Positions 9,188 to 17,572 of a DNA stretch of 34,190 nucleotides are shown piece after piece. Both the position numbers and the translations under genes were made by a program. Under the pieces are notes generated by a model. The model saw nothing but the letters and a program-made list of their open reading frames with translations. It searched no databases and was not told the origin of the DNA. Source of the stretch: an uncultured Lachnospiraceae bacterium (GTDB lineage: Bacteria; Bacillota; Clostridia; Lachnospirales; Lachnospiraceae). How positions within the stretch are numbered: position 1 is the stretch's first letter; the number at the start of each line of letters is the position of its first letter. The stretch is taken from the NCBI GenBank assembly GCA_910588295.1, contig CAJUQO010000032.1, positions 1 to 34,190 of the forward strand, written 5' to 3'.

Positions 9188-11777
9188 CGTGAGAAACCAG
9201 CAGGCCGTTAAACGTCTGGCCGCAAAAAGCTTTCAGGCAAACCGTACCCGGAACACTATCGCCGCCATCGCCATTGCCCTGACCGCCCTCCTTTTCACGG
9301 CGGTATTCACCATCGGGCTGGGGATGATCGAGGACACCCAGCGTTCCGCCATGCTGCAGGCCGGGGGCGACGCCCACGGCTCCATCAAAAACATTACCGA
9401 GGAGCAATATAAGATTTTAGCGCAGCATTCCTCCATCGTCGAGTGCGGCAGGGATATGCTGGTCGCCTACGGGGTTGATAACCCCGAATTTCTGAAACGC
9501 CATGTGGAGGCGCATTACATTGAAAAAAACATCTATTCTCACTGGTTCATAGAGATCATCGACGGAAAAGCGCCGGAGGCGGCGGACGAGATCCTTCTGG
9601 ATCAGGCCTCCCTGGAGCTGCTGGGGCTGGAAGCAAAGGCCGGAGGCACGGTGGATCTTCTGCTTCGCATACACCCGGATGACGCGCCTGTCAAACGCAC
9701 CTTCACCGTGAGCGGCGTCATCCGGTCATCCCAGAGCATGAATGTGGGCTTTGTCATCGTCTCAGAGGCCTACACGATACAATACAGAGAAGAAATGAAC
9801 GCCAAAGGCCAAGACTATTACGATGGCGTAGGCCAGATCTCCATGGAGGTCATGTTTTCCAACTCCATGGGTATACAGAAGAAACTGGACCGGATCATCA
9901 CGGACAGCGGATTTTCCCTGGACGCGGGCAGCCCGGACTATATCGAATCCAATGCCAACTGGGCCTACCTGTCCGACGGCGCGGAGAGCGATCCCATGAC
10001 CATGATCGGCCTGGGCGCGGCTTTGCTCCTGATCCTGGTGACGGGTTACCTGATCATCTACAACATTTTCCATATCTCCGTCATCCGGGATATCCGCTTT
10101 TACGGCCTGTTAAAGACCATCGGAACCACGGAACGGCAGATCAGACGAATCCTGCGCAGACAGGCGCTCCGGCTGTGCCTTTTCGGTACGCCCGCGGGGC
10201 TGCTTATGGGATTTTTCGCAGGGAAATTCCTGCTGCCGCTAATGCTGAGCGTAAGCCAAATGAAAGATATGGCAATCACGGCCGTGTCGCCTCATCCCTG
10301 GATCTTCATCGGCGGCGCGCTGTTTACGGTCATCACTGTGCTGATCTCCGAGCAAAAACCCGCCCGGATCGCCGCAAAGGTCTCCCCTGTGGAGGCGCTG
10401 CGCTATACCGAGCAGAGCGGAAAGAGGAAACGTCTGAAAAAGACCACCGACGGCGGAAGGATCACCCACATGGCTTTCTCCAACCTGGGCAGAAACCGGG
10501 GACGGACAGCCGTGGTGATCTGCTCCCTCTCTCTGACCGTCGTCCTGATGAACAGCCTCTACACGGTCACCGGCTCCATCGACCGGGAGGGTTTTCTGTC
10601 AAAAATGATCCTGTGCGAGGACATCATCGGCAGCGCCGCCCTCTGGAACTACAACTACCGCCCCTTCGATGAAGAAACGGCGGCGGAAGAAAGCCTGTCG
10701 GAAAGCTTTATCTCGGCCTGTGAGGCCCAGGAATCCTTCGCCGACGGCGGCCGGATCTACATGACTCCGAACCATGTGCGGCTGCCCGTGGAGAGTTGGG
10801 AGATCCCGGATCATATCCTCAAGAATGAGGACGGCGCGCCGGGACAGGAGACGCCGGTGGGCTTCCAGCCCTATGCCGGATATGATACCGGCGGTTACTG
10901 GGTGGAGCTGCACGGCATAGAGCCCTTCGTCCTCTCTAAAATGACGGTGGTGGAGGGCGAGACCGATACGGACGCCCTCTGGGAAAAGCTGCAGACCGGC
11001 AACTATGTGCTCTACGGCGTGCAGGTGGACGACAATAATTTCGTCATAGAAAGCGATGTCAAACACCATGCCGGGGACACAATCACCCTGCGGTATGAAA
11101 ACGGCGCCACAAAAGAATATGAGATCGCCGCCGTGATCAAAGGGCACTCTTTCAGTCTGACCAACCGCACGAGCAACAACTTCGCCTACTATATTTCCGC
11201 GGAGGAATTTAAAGAAAATCTCTCCGACATATATTTGATGAGTTTCCTCATGGACACCAAAGAAGGACAGGCGGATGCCATGGAGGAATTTCTGAAAAGC
11301 TACACCACCGACGTGGAACCGCTGATGTCCTACGAGTCCAGGGCCATGTACGCGGGCACCTATAACCAGATCCTCGGCATCATCACTTTGGTGGGATCCC
11401 TGCTGACGGCCATGATCGGGCTCATCGGCCTTCTGAACTTTATCAACATCATCCTCACCAGCGTGGAAACCCGAAAACGGGAATTCGCCATGATGGAAGC
11501 CATCGGTATGACAAGACGGCAGCTCGTGGGGATGCTGACGGCGGAGGGGCTGTATTACGCCGCCCTCACCCTCGTCTTTTCCCTGACGGCGGGCGCCCTG
11601 TTCTCCCTGACGGCCCTGCGTGCCTTAAGCGATGGGATCTGGTTTGTCAATTACCGTTTCACCCTGCTGCCCGTGCTGATCGCCTGCCCCCTGCTGCTTC
11701 TTCTGGGCGCCTGGGCGCCGAGGATCATCTACAGGCTGCGGAAACAGGAAAGCATCGTGGAGGAGATACGGGAATGA
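9180..11777 (+). CDS. FtsX-like ABC transporter permease
   Basis: Large membrane subunit of 865 residues with the usual two-block layout of FtsX/MacB-type permeases: TM1 at about 26-48, a large external domain to about 270, then three segments (about 272-298, 330-352, 370-390); a second block starts with TM5 at about 442-464, another external domain, and three more segments near 730-760, 788-810 and 825-848. Characteristic cytoplasmic stretches are RFYGLLKTIGTTERQIRRI and KREFAMMEAIGMTRRQL. The start at 9180 follows GGGGAGGTGAG and lies within the end of the ATPase gene; a longer reading from 9075 merely translates the ATPase repeat tract in another frame. Members move lipids, peptides or act mechanically on cell-wall enzymes; substrate unknown. 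The 3' end abuts the truncated MFS gene on the opposite strand. Confidence 0.94.
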   Translation: MRNVRNQQAVKRLAAKSFQANRTRNTIAAIAIALTALLFTAVFTIGLGMIEDTQRSAMLQAGGDAHGSIKNITEEQYKILAQHSSIVECGRDMLVAYGVDNPEFLKRHVEAHYIEKNIYSHWFIEIIDGKAPEAADEILLDQASLELLGLEAKAGGTVDLLLRIHPDDAPVKRTFTVSGVIRSSQSMNVGFVIVSEAYTIQYREEMNAKGQDYYDGVGQISMEVMFSNSMGIQKKLDRIITDSGFSLDAGSPDYIESNANWAYLSDGAESDPMTMIGLGAALLLILVTGYLIIYNIFHISVIRDIRFYGLLKTIGTTERQIRRILRRQALRLCLFGTPAGLLMGFFAGKFLLPLMLSVSQMKDMAITAVSPHPWIFIGGALFTVITVLISEQKPARIAAKVSPVEALRYTEQSGKRKRLKKTTDGGRITHMAFSNLGRNRGRTAVVICSLSLTVVLMNSLYTVTGSIDREGFLSKMILCEDIIGSAALWNYNYRPFDEETAAEESLSESFISACEAQESFADGGRIYMTPNHVRLPVESWEIPDHILKNEDGAPGQETPVGFQPYAGYDTGGYWVELHGIEPFVLSKMTVVEGETDTDALWEKLQTGNYVLYGVQVDDNNFVIESDVKHHAGDTITLRYENGATKEYEIAAVIKGHSFSLTNRTSNNFAYYISAEEFKENLSDIYLMSFLMDTKEGQADAMEEFLKSYTTDVEPLMSYESRAMYAGTYNQILGIITLVGSLLTAMIGLIGLLNFINIILTSVETRKREFAMMEAIGMTRRQLVGMLTAEGLYYAALTLVFSLTAGALFSLTALRALSDGIWFVNYRFTLLPVLIACPLLLLLGAWAPRIIYRLRKQESIVEEIRE

Positions 11778-12846
11778 GGAACGCCCCGATTTGATGGGTA
11801 AAAAATAACATACCGATCAGGGTTGTAACCTTACGGATACAGAAATTTTCGCTCACCAGGCCCGAGGCCGGCGACACGGTGGCATCTCCGGTCAGACCAA
11901 GCCCAACAGAAAACAGCACTGCCGTAAGCATCGTTTTCGGAAGGAGCCACAGATACACAAGCACCCACGCCGCGCGGAAACCATAGTAAAAGCCCAGCAG
12001 CCGTCTCTTATACAGACGGACACTCAGGAAACCAGACAGCAGCGCGCCCGCTATAGTCGCAATGCCGTATACGGAATAGGCCCAGCTTGCTTTCGTTTCA
12101 TCGAGCCCGTACAGGACAAATTGTGAGAACAGATGGGATTCTATGATCACCATATGGAATCCACAAGTGGTAAATCCGGCAAAGAGAAGCCGGAATGTCC
12201 TGTTGCCAAAGGCTTCTCTAAACAGCGACGGGCCGCTGCCATCGGATGCCGATCCTCTGCTCCCATCGTCATCCGACGGCTCTGCGATATCACGGGACGT
12301 AATGATAACGGCCGCCGGGATCAATGCGGTCGCGATACCGATCATTATCATCAGCGTAAAGATCAGTCCTTTCGCCTGTAACAGCGACTGGAGAAGCGGT
12401 GATAAGACGAATCCCACCATCCCGGCGGCAGCGTTTAACATGCCGGAAATCACCATGGCATATCCGCGCCCTACGAAATGAACCGCCGAGGTCAACACCA
12501 GTCCAAAGGCCAGGGCGCCCGCGCCAAGCCCAAACAGGATACCCAGCGAAAGCAGCAACCCTAAATAAGAAACCGACAGCATCATACCCAACATGCTAAG
12601 CCCCATAAGGACAACACCCAGTATGAGGACAAACCGGTGGGAGCTTCTTGCCGCTATCATACCAAATACAGGCTGAGCGGCTCCGAAGACCAGCTGCATC
12701 ACAGCAATGCACATACTGACATCGTTGTACCTTAATCCACAATGTTCCGCCAATGGATTGAGCAAAATCCCCATATCGCTGCGCAGCCCCGCGCCTACAC
12801 CGTACAATACACAGGCGATCAGGCCAAACAATATAACCCCCGGCAA
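11725..12846 (-). pseudogene. MFS transporter, truncated at the C-terminus and without a clear start
   Basis: The frame encodes about 355 residues of a 12-helix MFS permease, with motifs such as GVGAGLRSDMGILLNPLAE and a middle soluble loop rich in Asp/Ser/Gly (about 190-210). Homology appears to stop at FFTHQIGAF near 11785; the last 17-18 codons are simply the antisense of the FtsX gene end, so roughly the last two helices are lost. At the 5' end the reading frame continues upstream through an A-rich run (YSLSKKKKNGLPG) but reaches a stop (about 12913) with no ATG and no ribosome binding site; the TTG at 12846 lacks one too. I infer a decayed gene cut at both ends. A shortened but expressed protein is possible but unlikely to transport. 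Confidence 0.65.
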
Positions 12847-12912
12847 ACCGTTTTTCTTTTTTTTTGACAGGCTGTAAAGCTTCCGGATTCCGCTCCAGCC
12901 TTTCCCGCCAAT

Positions 12913-12981
12913 TCACAGAAAGCCATTTTCTCTACGTTCAATCAGCCGGTTCAAATATAAAGCCCTCTTAATTGTCTCCAT
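12913..12981 (-). pseudogene. N-terminal remnant of a DUF4143-type AAA ATPase
   Basis: Twenty-two codons read METIKRALYLNRLIERRENG, FL, then stop. This closely resembles the start of the ATP-binding DUF4143 family, where the same N-terminus normally continues into KVITGIRRCGKS, the P-loop. A good ribosome binding site (AAGGAGAGAAGG) precedes the ATG at 12981, so the original translation start is preserved while the body is gone. The break point lies just ahead of the MFS remnant, suggesting a deletion joined the two. Identification rests on recall of the family and needs a search. Confidence 0.5.
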
Positions 12982-13138
12982 CCTTCTCTCCTTACTTCGG
13001 AATAATGTGAAATATTGCTTTTTCCCGTAGTTTTGTGATGGCAAATCAAAACAGACAGGTCACCGTATTATAACTATTATACACCGAACTTTATGAAAAA
13101 ATTGCATTTTCCCGAAATGAGGTTCCATGGGAAAATTT

Positions 13139-13408
13139 TCATTTATTTTCAGAAATACAGCCGTTTATGCAAAGCTTCTGAATCTGTTGTTCCCCCAAAA
13201 TATCTAACTGACAGAGCACATTCCCTATATCCCCATCGATACAGATCGACTGCCTCTCTATCTCCTTCGGGCAAACATCTTCCCCATAATTGATGCAGAC
13301 ATATACCGCCTTCGGATTCTCCACAATCAAAAATCCATACACAAATACTACCATAACAAAATAGCCAGTGCGTACTTCTTCATTATGCTGCTGGATATGC
13401 CACAGCAT
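13139..13408 (-). CDS. Hypothetical small protein (doubtful)
   Basis: An open frame of up to 89 codons with a hydrophobic stretch (FVMVVFVYGFLIV) followed by a four-cysteine tail containing GEDVCPKEIERQSICIDGD. I do not recognise it. The annotated start falls inside an 18-bp inverted repeat and has no ribosome binding site. In the neighbouring frame, ATG at 13383 encodes MKKYALAILLW and then a stop; a single-base shift would join this signal-like start to the hydrophobic stretch, so this may be a frameshifted gene for a small one-TM protein. Low confidence that it is expressed. Confidence 0.3.
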   Translation of the reverse strand: MLWHIQQHNEEVRTGYFVMVVFVYGFLIVENPKAVYVCINYGEDVCPKEIERQSICIDGDIGNVLCQLDILGEQQIQKLCINGCISENK

Positions 13409-14772
13409 AATGAAGAAGTAAATTTCAAACTAAATACGGGCTTGATTGCTGTAGTTCCTGTTATTTGTATTGGAACTTCCAGTACAATAGTCTCTGCATC
13501 AGTACCAATCTGAATCTGATAAACCCCTGTAGATACAAACCAATCATGTACTTCCACATTCCAATATGCAAACACCCTCTTGGAAAGTTCAAAAGATACA
13601 ACTTTGGATTCTCCGGCAGCCAGTGTTACTTTTTTAAATCCTCGTAGTTCCCGAACTGGACGAACTACATCCTGCATCTGTCCAGCCACATACAACTGCA
13701 CCAGTTCTTTTCCTGCCACAGTACCGGTATTTGTTACCTTCACATTAACCTTTAAAGTATCTGTATCCAACATGGAATTCCTGTCTACTGTAAGATTTGA
13801 ATACGCAAAACTCGTATACGAAAGTCCGTACCCAAATGGAAACAGAGTGTCTTTCCCTTTTCTCGTGTAATACCGATATCCGACAAGCACTCCCTCACGA
13901 TATGGCACATCATGACGCTCTATCCCATAGTAAGGATAGGTTGGATTATCCTCCAAAGAGACAGGAAAGGTTTCCGCCAAATGTCCACATGGATTTGCTT
14001 CCCCATATAACAGTTCCGCTGTTGCCAAACCAACGGCTTCGCCGCCTAAATACATTTCCAAAACTGCCGCCACATCTTTTATCCATGGCATAGTAATTGG
14101 AGAACCATTGTGCAAAACCACGACGGTGTTTGGCTGTACTGCTGCAATTGCTCCAATCAGCGCATTCTGTTCCGGCGGCATATCCAATTTCCTGCGGTCT
14201 AATCCCTCAGTCTCATAACTCTCTGGAAGGCCTGCAAAAATAATGGCTTTGTCAACAGCTTTTGCAGCGTTCACAGCCTCGCATAGCAGTTCCCTATTCT
14301 CTTCTGCTGTTCCATTTTCCACATATCCCTGCACAAAAGATACATTGTCCCTGACTCCCATTGATTCCCATGCGCCTGAAACTCTATATGCATTGATATG
14401 CGAACTGCCACCACCCTGATATCTTGGGTTCTTTGCATACTCCCCAATGATCAAAACTTCATCGGAATCACTTAATGGAAGTACTTCATTCTTATTTTTT
14501 AACAGAACCGCGCTTTCTTCTGCTATTGTCTTTGCTACAGTATGACCATGCTCAAAATCGTAAACCGCATCCTCCACATAATTTTCCTGATACTTAAACA
14601 CGATATTCAGGATGCGTTCCACCGCCCTGTCCAAAACTGCCTCATCCAAAATCCCATTTTTTACCGCTGACGTGATTCTGTCTACATTTGCACTTCCCGG
14701 TTCGGGCATTCCAAGATCAGTGCCTGCTTCAATACTTTTGACCGGATCAGCAAGCGCTCCCCAGTCGGTCAT
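13348..14772 (-). pseudogene. Family 3 glycoside hydrolase (beta-glucosidase-like), both ends missing
   Basis: The frame of 474 codons begins exactly at the nucleophile motif (MTDWGA, Asp3) of a GH3 enzyme, so the ~250-residue N-terminal barrel that should precede it is absent. Upstream in frame there is a TGA within nine codons. The alpha/beta sandwich domain (about 75-275) is present, including ETEGLDRRKLDMP (about 187-199), the region of the acid/base residue, as is the C-terminal fibronectin-III-like domain (about 335-440). Homology ends near PVFSLK (about 450); the last ~25 residues are read from the inverted repeat region and look unrelated. Without the barrel it cannot form a normal active site. 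Base composition is AT-richer than the flanks, consistent with acquired DNA. Confidence 0.8.
13373..13420. repeat. Perfect 18-bp inverted repeat at the 3' end of the GH3 remnant
   Basis: TACTTCTTCATTATGCTG (13373-13390) and its exact complement (13403-13420) surround a 12-base spacer. It is AT-rich with no T-run, so it is not a standard terminator. It lies where the GH3 homology ends. Confidence 0.85.
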
Positions 14773-14808
14773 TATGAAAATGATATGCTGCTGTCACAAT
14801 TGTCGTCG

Positions 14809-14837
14809 GAAGGATTCCCTTTTACTGGAAATCCTTC
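14809..14837. repeat. Imperfect 11-bp inverted repeat (hairpin)
   Basis: GAAGGATTCCC (14809-14819) pairs with GGAAATCCTTC (14827-14837) with one mismatch and a 7-base loop. It lies between the GH3 break point and the stop of the gene at 14862 and could serve as a weak terminator; no T-run. Confidence 0.45.
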
Positions 14838-14861
14838 TGCCATAATCCTCCTGCATCCAAA

Positions 14862-15314
14862 TCAGTAAAAGTCAATTTCCTTCCCATCCAGATAAAGATG
14901 GAATTTATCCGCATCATTTTTTATATCGTAACCTTTCTGAAAGTCGCCCGTAGAAAATTCAATCTCGCAGACCGCTTTCCCCTTTTTCACGTCTTTTCTG
15001 TTCAGATACACCGTAATATCCAACTCCGATGGATAGCCGTTTACATCTGTCGAAAATCGGATAGAATGAAACGAATTGTCCTGGCACATGTGGATAATCT
15101 CCCTTGCAAATTCTTCCTTATCCCCAATCCGGCTGCTGTTGGCAACCACATTTAGATGATGGTCATTGTTCATAGAAAAGCTGCTTACTACATCAGGCAC
15201 TCCTGAATGTGCTTCCTTCCATTCTAGATATTTCCTCACCCCATACTGAACCGCGCATACCAGCGCTGCAGCAATCAGAAAATACCATATCCTTTTCCAA
15301 ATCTTTTCCCACAT
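14862..15314 (-). CDS. Uncharacterised one-TM protein
   Basis: A 150-residue protein that I do not recognise. A short basic N-terminus precedes a hydrophobic segment (about 10-27), after which about 120 residues are probably extracellular. Visible features are a polar stretch with SMNNDHHLNVVANSS (about 47-61), a mixed alpha/beta region with STDVNGYPSELDITVYLNRK and a C-terminal FHLYLDGKEIDFY. The start follows GGGTGGGAAG. It is transcribed away from the small XRE regulator at 15431, sharing a 116-bp AT-rich intergenic region. It appears intact although almost every neighbour is broken. Function unknown; a surface sensor or cell-wall-associated factor would be guesses. Confidence 0.7.
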   Translation of the reverse strand: MWEKIWKRIWYFLIAAALVCAVQYGVRKYLEWKEAHSGVPDVVSSFSMNNDHHLNVVANSSRIGDKEEFAREIIHMCQDNSFHSIRFSTDVNGYPSELDITVYLNRKDVKKGKAVCEIEFSTGDFQKGYDIKNDADKFHLYLDGKEIDFY

Positions 15315-15430
15315 TATCTTCCCACCCTTCTGTATTTTATAGTGTTATTATACGCACACTATTGTTTCAATTATTTTACATGGATAATAGAAGTAATACA
15401 AGCAGCATTTAAATAAAGGCGGGAAACAGC

Positions 15431-15643
15431 ATGATAACATACGACCGACTATGGGCAACCATGAAGGAAAAAGGCGTGACGCAGTATGACCTATACACGC
15501 ATTACAATATCAACCGCTCGCAGCTTAACAGGTTAAGGCATAACATGAATGTGGAAGTGAATACGATAGACAGGCTCTGTAACATCCTGCACTGCAGGGT
15601 AGAGGATATTATGGAACATTTTGATGACAGCAATCTTTTCTGA
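15431..15643 (+). CDS. Small XRE/Cro-CI-type transcriptional regulator
   Basis: A 70-residue protein that is almost entirely one helix-turn-helix domain: helices around residues 1-13, 16-24 (GVTQYDLYT), 27-37 (INRSQLNRLRH) and 44-52 (TIDRLCNIL), ending with CRVEDIMEHF, typical of HTH_26-type regulators common on clostridial mobile elements. GGCGGG lies upstream of the ATG at a plausible distance. It is followed by the broken nuclease gene and is divergent from the one-TM protein gene; it may control that shared intergenic region (inference). Confidence 0.85.
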   Translation: MITYDRLWATMKEKGVTQYDLYTHYNINRSQLNRLRHNMNVEVNTIDRLCNILHCRVEDIMEHFDDSNLF

Positions 15644-15707
15644 ATCATATATTCTGCCGTGAAATGCCTGCATACCTAATTTGAATTTGGAAAGGACTGG
15701 TAACACA

Positions 15708-16402
15708 ATGGATGCCGCCAATGGATTCCAATACAGCCAGAAGCATGAGGAAGATCTTAAGCGCCTGAAGAACTTCCGGTTACTGGACGATGATTTTTGC
15801 ACAAAAGTGTTTGAGGATATTGAATGTGTGGAGCTGTTACTGCGTATCATATTAAAGAAAGATAATCTGAAAGTAACCGAAGTACATTCCCAATATAATA
15901 TGAAGAATCTACAGGGACGCTCGGCAAGGCTCGATATATTTGCCGTTGACGATACCGAGGCGGCGCTGAACGTGGAAGTACAAAGAAGCGACCAGGGCGC
16001 AAACCCAAGACGTGCAAGATACCATTCCAGCCTGATTGATGCCAACATCACGGAACCGGGAATGGTTTTGGGGATGATTCCCATATCATCTATGTAAATT
16101 CACAGATTCAGGATGAAACAGCGTTAGGACGGCTGATGCATGATTTCTCATGCACCGACCCGTCTGACATGAATTATAAGATATTAGCTGACAGAGTGCG
16201 GTTTTTCAAAAGCGATGAGGAAGGAGTGTTGACTATGTGCCAGATGCTAGAGGAAATGCGGAATGAAACAGCGTTAGAAACAACAAAGGAATTTGCCCTC
16301 CGTCTGATTATCAGGGGGAAAGATACTCTTGAGGAAATTGCGGAAATTACCGATTTACCGCTTGCCGAACTGAACCACTTAAAAGAGACTAGGAAAATAT
16401 AA
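15708..16402 (+). pseudogene. Rpn/PF12784 PD-(D/E)XK nuclease family protein with internal deletion
   Basis: These proteins, often annotated as putative transposases, belong to the recombination-promoting nuclease group. The first part (15708 to about 16065) carries the nuclease fold: LDDDFCTKVFEDIECVELLL, NLQGRSARLDIFAVD and LNVEVQRSDQ, including the D...ExQ active-site pattern. Right after ANITEPG the frame continues as nonsense to a stop at 16097, while the adjoining frame resumes with NGFGDDSHIIYVNSQIQDE and runs to 16402 with the normal C-terminal part. Compared with usual members, about 35 residues between these blocks are missing and the frame is shifted. I place the start at 15708 (ATG), preceded by GGAAAGG; an in-frame TTG at 15681 is less likely. 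Confidence 0.85.
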
Positions 16403-16408
16403 ATAGAC

Positions 16409-16460
16409 AGGAAAAGGAGAAGCCCCTGCCCCCTCTAAGCCAGGTACTTCTCCTTTTCCT
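16409..16460. terminator. Perfect 14-bp inverted repeat between convergent genes
   Basis: AGGAAAAGGAGAAG (16409-16422) pairs perfectly with CTTCTCCTTTTCCT (16447-16460) around a 24-base loop. It starts 7 bp after the nuclease stop and ends on the stop of the opposite-strand remnant. Position suggests bidirectional termination, though a proper T-run is lacking. Confidence 0.5.
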
Positions 16461-17109
16461 ATTTCCGTCTGCGCTCCATATCCTCTGCCATTGAGATCTG
16501 TTGTGCGGGCTTTCCGCTCCGCCTGGCAATCTCTGCCTGTTTCTGCCGAAGTTTTGCCAGCACGGACACCCTGCCCTTCTTCTTTTTGCAGTTATTTTTA
16601 TTCCCGTCAATAAAGCTGTAATTTTGTTCTTCTCCTCCTTCGATACTGCGGAGATACTCGCCGTTCTTCATGTACTTCTGCCAGTTTTCCAACGACCTTT
16701 TTTCCGTATGACTGCCAGAGGACATATTAGCTTCAGAGGGGAATGTATGCCCGGACAGTATTTCTTGTTTCTCCGGTTCCGAAATAGCCTGCGGTGGATG
16801 GAGATACTTTTTGATCTGCTGCAGAACAGACTGATCAAATCCATTATGCACACCGTCCACTACTAATTTCCCATCTGCATCCACTACTGTCCATGCGGCA
16901 TCCTTCCCATAATCCTTATTTTCCATCAGGAAGAACTCCCTGCCGTCTACGATAATACTATCAAAGGCAAGCCAGCTCCCCTTCTTCCCTTCGATATAGA
17001 AATCTTCCGTATCAATCGACACAAGTGTACCAGATGAACCCTTACGGATAAACCCGGCTATGACGGTAAACCCCTCTTTCTCAACATAATAGGAAATCAC
17101 AACTCTGTG
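16459..17109 (-). pseudogene. 3' fragment of a conjugative-element accessory protein (LPD28/DUF4316-like)
   Basis: The open frame spans 242 codons from 17187, but the first ~26 codons are an out-of-frame reading of the neighbouring remnant; recognisable protein begins at about 17109 with VVISYYVEKEGFTVIAGF. The central part (DGREFFLMENKDYGKDAAWTVVDADG) resembles the large-polyvalent-protein-associated domain found on integrative conjugative elements of Clostridia, and the C-terminal tail SVLAKLRQKQAEIARRSGKP resembles the basic DUF4316-type tail of the same elements. Upstream sequence that should encode the N-terminus has been replaced by the 5' end of another gene, so no native start exists. 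I infer a leftover of an excised or deleted element. Domain names are from memory and tentative. Confidence 0.55.
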
Positions 17110-17252
17110 TGATTGAGAATGGTATCGATGAGGGAGCGCCGCCGCTCCTGCCCCGCATAATCCTTCGGCATCTCCATAAGCCTGCACCGGTGCTGTTCTT
17201 TCAGCAATTCATTTATGAGAAAATGGCGTCTCTCTGTCTGATTCATATGCAT
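17097..17252 (-). pseudogene. N-terminal fragment of a protein-ADP-ribose hydrolase-like gene
   Basis: Starting at ATG 17252 (MHMNQTERRHFLINELLKEQ) about 51 codons match my recollection of the N-terminal helical region of macrodomain protein-ADP-ribose hydrolases: a short RRxFLIxxLLxE helix, a loop, then a second helix (QERRRSLIDTIL). The macrodomain itself (usually over 150 more residues) is absent; the frame stops at 17097 and the following DNA belongs to a different protein. GGAAAGG precedes the start. In frame, the reading continues upstream to 17459. Together with the downstream fragment this looks like one deletion that fused two element genes. Confidence 0.5.
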
Positions 17253-17459
17253 CGTTTCCTTTCCCGTTACCTCCGTTTCTTTTTCTACAGGCCTTGAATC
17301 CGCCTGCGCCCCTATTGTAATCCATAGCTGCCGATAAAAAAAGTACGCACAAAAAAGTAACCGGGGAACCCAAAAAACAAATCCTCTTGACACTCCAGCC
17401 AGCGTTGCCAAAATAACCGCAAAGGGATTCCCGCTTCCCGATATCCTTTCTATATACAT
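17253..17459 (-). other. Hydrophobic open frame upstream of the hydrolase fragment
   Basis: Sixty-nine codons from ATG 17459, in frame with the fragment downstream, read as one hydrophobic span (AVILATLAGVSRGFVFWVP, continuing to about residue 50) and a charged tail (VEKETEVTGKE). There is only a weak ribosome binding site (AAGGCG). It may be the end of a small membrane protein gene or chance. Not recognised. Confidence 0.25.
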
Positions 17460-17572
17460 ACTCAGATCGCCTTAACCCCACTAGATATTCCTGTTATCAT
17501 TATACTGTTCAATTTTTAATATTCTTATCAATTTGTTGGACAAAGTAATAACAATTCTGTGAGACTTTATTT

